Below are positions 60,820-64,000 of a stretch of DNA of 64,000 nt, one piece after another; position 1 is the stretch's first letter, and each line of letters begins with the position of its first letter. The DNA comes from Dehalococcoidales bacterium. GTDB taxonomy: Bacteria > Chloroflexota > Dehalococcoidia > Dehalococcoidales > UBA2162. The position numbers were made by a program, and so were the translations under genes. The DNA is taken from contig JAFGCW010000010.1 of the NCBI GenBank assembly GCA_016932435.1, positions 50,401-114,400 on the forward strand, written 5' to 3'. The notes beneath the pieces are model-generated. The model did no database searches. It saw only the letters and a program-made list of their open reading frames with translations, and was not told the origin of the DNA.

Positions 60820-62241
60820 TCATTCAACGGATATGGTATTGAGTACCTTTACCGCTCTTAACAGCGCATCTTCATCGCCTACGTTGCCCGGAAAGACCAC
60901 GTAGGGAATATCCGTCCACCTCGCGTTCTCAAGAAGACGCCATACCGGTACGCCAGGCAATATCTGTCCGATAGCAAACGCTTCCTTCGCATCCAGGCCT
61001 GTTTTGGCTATTTCGATGCTGGTGATACCGCCCTTGGCTATTATCCAGCCCGGTTTGATGTCGATATCCCTCACCACACGGCAGAGTGACTGCATTATAT
61101 GTTTTCCTATTTCAGAGAAATCACGTTCAGGATTGTTCTGAATCTCTCTCGATGTGAAAATAATGGCGTTTTTACCTTCAGTCAGTAATTGGTTGACATA
61201 ATCAGAAGCAAACTTGATTTCTCTTTCAGAGGCTTCTTCTTTCTCCAGTTCTTCTATATGTAATTCGATACCTTCTGCCAGTCCTGAGTTCAGCAAGCGA
61301 TTGAGTTGGCGGGATGTTTTATCGACATAGGAGCCGGCTATGATCAGTCCGGGTGTGTTTCCTGGAGCAAGTTCTGTACGGGTAAGGAGAGGTTTGTCTT
61401 CGAAACCACCTCGTGCCTTGATAAACGACGCCGAACTGCGGTAGGCGAAATGCTTGCTCTTACTCTCCGCTTTGGAAATTCCCAGCGCCAGCACCTCCAG
61501 GTCTTCATAGCAGGCGGCGTTGGCGATGAATATGGTCATTTCCTTTGCCTGTAGCAGTTCTTCGGCGACTGCTTCCGGACCGCCCTGTCTCAGCATTTCC
61601 AAGGATATCGAGCGTACATCCTTGGCTTTCACTGAACCGCCGGTTTTTTCTTCTACCCACTTCTTTAGATTGCTGTTCCGGTAGCTGTAGGCAGGATCAC
61701 GGGCGAATTCCGTGAGGTGCACCGGTATCATTTCACCGTCCTGCTCCGCGTAGTGAATATCACCGACAGTATACCTGCCGCCCTCGAAGAAGGCGGGAAC
61801 CAGGATGATACCGTCAGGTCTGGTACCGAGTCCCGAAATTAACGCGTCCAGTTCGACGGGGAAATGACCGCGTAACGTGCTGTCGCTGCGGGAAGTGAGT
61901 AGGGCTTCTGCTTTTTCCAGTTCGGCTGCTTTTCGTAGATTTTGGCCTGCTTCCAGGCTGATTTTCGCTGCTTCCTCCGAACTAAGACTGCGCGAGTTCG
62001 TGCAGATAAAGAACACGGGATCACCGGTGCGGAATGCCTTTCTCAGGGTATCTACCGACCAGTCCATAAACACCCGTACATCATGGATTGCCTGAGGTCC
62101 GGTAGGATCGTCATCAATCACCACCAGCCGTTTCCCCGAGTTCAACAGGTGATGCCTGATATTCTTTCGGGCATCAGGAATATGATTAACCGGCGGCTGG
62201 CCTGCCAGAATTTCTTTCAGATTCATCTTAACTGGAATCAT
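60820..62241 (-). CDS. Four-carbon acid sugar kinase family protein (DUF1537/OtnK-like)
   Basis: 473 residues from ATG 62241; a second ATG five codons in is equally possible. The open frame upstream runs through a C/G-rich repeat and is not coding. N-terminal domain: LVVIDDDPTGPQAIHDVRVF, FFICTNSRSLSSEEAAK, TSRSDSTLRGHFPVELDAL. C-terminal nucleotide-binding domain: IAKGGITSIEIAKTGL, GQILPGVPVWRL, VVFPGNVGDEDALL. The family phosphorylates 3-oxo-tetronates, erythronate or threonate. The usual partner genes (aldolase OtnC, dehydrogenase LtnD) are not in the window, so its substrate here is open. Confidence 0.85.
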   Translation of the reverse strand: MIPVKMNLKEILAGQPPVNHIPDARKNIRHHLLNSGKRLVVIDDDPTGPQAIHDVRVFMDWSVDTLRKAFRTGDPVFFICTNSRSLSSEEAAKISLEAGQNLRKAAELEKAEALLTSRSDSTLRGHFPVELDALISGLGTRPDGIILVPAFFEGGRYTVGDIHYAEQDGEMIPVHLTEFARDPAYSYRNSNLKKWVEEKTGGSVKAKDVRSISLEMLRQGGPEAVAEELLQAKEMTIFIANAACYEDLEVLALGISKAESKSKHFAYRSSASFIKARGGFEDKPLLTRTELAPGNTPGLIIAGSYVDKTSRQLNRLLNSGLAEGIELHIEELEKEEASEREIKFASDYVNQLLTEGKNAIIFTSREIQNNPERDFSEIGKHIMQSLCRVVRDIDIKPGWIIAKGGITSIEIAKTGLDAKEAFAIGQILPGVPVWRLLENARWTDIPYVVFPGNVGDEDALLRAVKVLNTISVE

Positions 62242-62252
62242 AATTACAATTA

Positions 62253-62285
62253 TCCCCCTTTGTAAAGGGGGACTAAGGGGGATTT
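62253..62285. repeat. C5/G5 palindromic repeat
   Basis: CCCCCTTTGTAAAGGGGG is a perfect 18-bp inverted repeat followed by ACTAAGGGGGATTTT, so the half-site occurs three times. This is a known type of dispersed intergenic repeat in many bacteria. Confidence 0.6.
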
Positions 62286-62299
62286 TATAATTACTAACC

Positions 62300-62328
62300 T
62301 TTACTATCCGTACCCGCTGATTTATGAT
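62300..62328 (+). promoter_or_regulatory. Promoter of the cyclase gene
   Basis: TTTACT, 17 bases, TATGAT. The expected start near 62335 leaves a leader of about 22 bases with AAAGGAGG. Confidence 0.6.
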
Positions 62329-62356
62329 GGTATGAACATAACCAAAGGAGGAAAAA

Positions 62357-63046
62357 ATGACGGGAGAAAATCGATCTGTTGCACCGGTATCCCAATGGAA
62401 AGACATTACGCTGGTGCTGAATAATGAACTGCCGATGATGCCCGGTGCCGTATCATCCGAAGGACCCGTAAAAGACCCAACCTTTAACCGTTTTTTCGAT
62501 GTCGACAAAGGCGACGGAGTAACAATGACTCGCATCGAGATGAATACCCATGACGGTACACATATCGACGCTCCGCTTCACTTCATGAAGGGAGGTCAGA
62601 CGATCGACAATATGCCACTGGATACCACGGTCGGAACTGCCCGTGTCATTGAGATAAAGGACGGGGAGTCTATCAAGGTTTCCGAACTCGAACCGTATAA
62701 TATTCAGCCCGGGGAAAGGCTTATCTTCAAGACAAAGAATTCACCCCATGTCTATGATAAGAGAAGAGATCCCGGTAATTATATCTATTTTGCTACCGAA
62801 ACGGCACATTATCTCGTGGATAAAAAGGTGCGTATGATAGGCTTGGACTACTTGACTATCGGTGATAACAAGCAGCCGCAGAATATCAAGGAAGTGCATG
62901 ATACACTGCTGGGAGCTGAAGTATATGTTATCGAGGGACTGAACCTGGATGGCGTTGCACCCGGCAATTATGAACTTATCTGCCTGCCCCTTAAACTGGA
63001 GAAAGGTGATGCCTGTCCCTGCCGTGCGTTGCTCAGACCGTTGTAG
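62357..63046 (+). CDS. Cyclase family protein (kynurenine-formamidase-like metal hydrolase)
   Basis: 229 residues. The motif HDGTHIDAPLHF (about 73-84; H-x-G-T-H-x-D-x-P-x-H) binds the metal in this family, with further ligands expected in YFATETAHYLVDKK and DYLTIGDNKQPQ. Members open or close amide, lactone or isatin-type rings (kynurenine formamidase, isatin hydrolase, polyketide cyclases). The natural substrate is not evident. It is a single-gene unit with AAAGGAGG before the ATG. Confidence 0.9.
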   Translation: MTGENRSVAPVSQWKDITLVLNNELPMMPGAVSSEGPVKDPTFNRFFDVDKGDGVTMTRIEMNTHDGTHIDAPLHFMKGGQTIDNMPLDTTVGTARVIEIKDGESIKVSELEPYNIQPGERLIFKTKNSPHVYDKRRDPGNYIYFATETAHYLVDKKVRMIGLDYLTIGDNKQPQNIKEVHDTLLGAEVYVIEGLNLDGVAPGNYELICLPLKLEKGDACPCRALLRPL

Positions 63047-63063
63047 GTGAGTGTATAACACAG

Positions 63064-63140
63064 TGTCATTACGAGGAATCCGCCTTAAGCGGTTGACGTA
63101 GTAATCTATATAGATTATTTGACTGCTACACTCGTATATA
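63064..63140. repeat. Degenerate MITE/REP-like repeat (copy 2)
   Basis: TGTCATTACGAGGAATCCG followed by GACGTAGTAATCTATATAGATT matches the left half of the repeat at 29997-30083, with a more decayed right end. It lies just before the tRNA gene. Confidence 0.5.
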
Positions 63141-63160
63141 ATAAACTTGAGTGTTGGCAC

Positions 63161-63236
63161 GGCGCATTCGTCTAGCGGTCAGGACACTGCCCTCTCAAGG
63201 CAGAGATCACGGGTTCGAATCCCGTATGCGCTACCA
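63161..63236 (+). tRNA. tRNA-Glu (anticodon CTC)
   Basis: 76 bases fold as a complete cloverleaf. The acceptor GGCGCAT pairs with ATGCGCT (one G-U), the D-loop is TCTAGCGGTCAGGA, the anticodon stem CTGCC/GGCAG encloses CTCTCAA (anticodon CTC, reads GAG), and the T-arm is CGGGTTCGAATCCCG. The discriminator is A and CCA is encoded. The body is close to bacterial tRNA-Glu. The 3' end is a likely integration site, because a tyrosine recombinase lies 50 bp downstream. Confidence 0.96.
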
Positions 63237-63245
63237 GAGAAACGA

Positions 63246-63293
63246 AATGTCTCTGATTCGAGGCTAAATTATGGAATCAGGGACATTATTTTT
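63246..63293 (+). terminator. Terminator behind tRNA-Glu
   Basis: AATGTCTCTGATTC pairs with GAATCAGGGACATT (14 bp, one G-U), followed by ATTTTTG. It overlaps the 3' end of the integrase gene on the other strand. Confidence 0.85.
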
Positions 63294-63939
63294 GTGAATT
63301 TGCCGTTACTGTGCCGTTATTTTTTCTAAGAAGTAGATTTTCGAAACTTTCAGCAGCTGCCTGTTGAAGCCCTGGAGTTACATGGGAATAGATATCCAGT
63401 GTCATGGCTATTGTGCTATGTCCAAGCCTTTCCTGTACTATCTTCGGATGGATACCTTGTTTCAGCATGAGTGAAGCGTGAGTATGGCGTGCATCGTGTA
63501 ATCTGATTGGTTTGACACCGGCTTTTACTGCCATATCATGCCATGCCCGGGTTATGGTATTAGGCCTCCAGGGATTACCATCAGGAGTTGAAAATACCAG
63601 ATCATTGTCGGATATTGGCTTACCAACTTCTGCTCTTATCGCTTCCTGTCTCTCGTAATGTTCTCTCAGGGTTAGGATGGCGAACGATGATAGAGCAATA
63701 GTACGTTTGCTTTTAGCAGATTTGGGTTGAGTGAATACATAAGAGCCGTTTTTAAGTTGATGAAGTGACCGTGAAACCGATATCTGGCTGAATATGAAAT
63801 CTATATCAATCCACCTGAGAGCGAGTAATTCAGAACGTCTCATTCCCGTATAAAGAGCTGTAGCGAATAAGGGGTAGTATTTACTTTGTTTGGCAGTTTC
63901 CAGGAATTGGATTAATTCGTATTCGTCCCAAGTTTGCAT
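63286..63939 (-). CDS. Tyrosine recombinase (phage-type integrase), N-terminally truncated
   Basis: The 217 residues cover only the catalytic domain: ATALYTGMRRSELLALRW (first Arg), KSKRTIALSS, LHDARHTHASLM (His-x-x-Arg) and LGHSTIAMTLDIYSH (His and catalytic Tyr). The core-binding and arm-binding domains, normally about 150-170 residues, are missing. The open start MQTWDEYELIQFL falls in the middle of what is usually a continuous protein. The sequence upstream looks like an insertion-sequence end, so the gene was probably cut by an insertion. Its position beside tRNA-Glu marks the edge of an integrated element. Confidence 0.85.
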   Translation of the reverse strand: MQTWDEYELIQFLETAKQSKYYPLFATALYTGMRRSELLALRWIDIDFIFSQISVSRSLHQLKNGSYVFTQPKSAKSKRTIALSSFAILTLREHYERQEAIRAEVGKPISDNDLVFSTPDGNPWRPNTITRAWHDMAVKAGVKPIRLHDARHTHASLMLKQGIHPKIVQERLGHSTIAMTLDIYSHVTPGLQQAAAESFENLLLRKNNGTVTANSQK

Positions 63940-63944
63940 TTCAG

Positions 63945-64000
63945 TGGAGTGCCCCCCGAAAAGGTGACCAGTTGTTGTGTTAGACTTTGAAAACAGAAAA
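63945..64000. mobile_element. Probable end of an insertion sequence (cut by window edge)
   Basis: TGGAGTGCCCCCCGAAAAGG starts where integrase coding is lost. The TG start and the C-rich then AAAA tract resemble IS3-type ends. No transposase is in view, so this is tentative. Confidence 0.35.

Noticed and set aside
62242..62535. N-terminal extension of the four-carbon acid sugar kinase
   Set aside because: It translates a C5/G5 repeat and runs antisense into the cyclase gene and its promoter.
1..64000. CRISPR array, rRNA, replication origin
   Set aside because: No regularly spaced direct repeats, no rRNA sequence and no DnaA-box cluster were seen in the window.

Overview
The window reads as a chromosomal segment of a strictly anaerobic, probably sediment- or subsurface-dwelling bacterium. 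My best guess is Chloroflexota (Dehalococcoidia-like). That is inference from gene content: many CaiB/BaiF CoA-transferases, MmgE/PrpD proteins, an aldehyde:ferredoxin oxidoreductase family enzyme, a MalT-type LuxR regulator and a corrinoid mutase. No rRNA or taxonomic marker is present. Genes are dense and nearly all start behind a clear AGGAGG-type ribosome binding site. Several promoters match TTGACA-17/18-TATAAT well, and others look like extended -10 promoters (TGnTAAAAT).

Layout. 1-1947: the 3' part of an NDP-forming acyl-CoA synthetase overlaps a histone-deacetylase-family gene. 2404-5393: a zinc alcohol dehydrogenase converges on a two-gene unit, a UroD-family methyltransferase-like protein and a DsbA-family gene. 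The DsbA-family gene is only readable if an in-frame UGA is selenocysteine, and a SECIS-like hairpin follows that UGA. 5559-11671: a presenilin-like membrane protease, a decayed PrpD 3' end, a beta-helix lipoprotein, a flavoprotein/ferredoxin pair and a small membrane protein. 11933-21929 (minus): an operon with a B12-dependent glutamate-mutase-like enzyme (E, S and the MutL-type partner), three CoA-transferases and two MmgE/PrpD proteins. 22078-25167 (minus): cupin, old-yellow-enzyme-type reductase, SnoaL-like protein. 25449-29983 (plus): SDR, AOR, two tandem SDRs. 30178-35470 (minus): two CoA-transferases, a second flavoprotein/ferredoxin pair and a pyruvate-kinase-C-like protein. 35725-49726 (plus): a NuoF-like/GltD-like electron-input module, a fumarate-reductase-like flavoprotein, an acyl-CoA synthetase alpha part, two acyl-CoA dehydrogenase subunits, enoyl-CoA hydratase, SDR and a CoA-transferase pair. 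49894-63046: MFS exporter, MalT-type LuxR regulator, ABC-2 exporter operon, Crp/Fnr regulator divergent from hybrid cluster protein, cupin, LPG-synthase-like flippase, four-carbon acid sugar kinase, cyclase. 63161-64000: tRNA-Glu next to an integrase fragment that ends at an insertion-sequence-like terminus.

How it fits together. Acids appear to be activated as CoA thioesters by CoA-transferases or synthetases, rearranged by the corrinoid mutase, hydrated or dehydrated by PrpD and enoyl-CoA hydratase, oxidised by acyl-CoA dehydrogenases and SDRs, and coupled to ferredoxin and NAD(P)H through AOR, flavoprotein/ferredoxin pairs and the NuoF/GltD-like module. The most unusual points are the probable selenoprotein, a glutamate-mutase homologue that keeps the carboxylate-binding arginines but lacks the residue I align with the amino-group-side glutamate, three tandem CoA-transferase pairs in which the first member always lacks the catalytic aspartate, and a CoA-transferase with an internal duplication.
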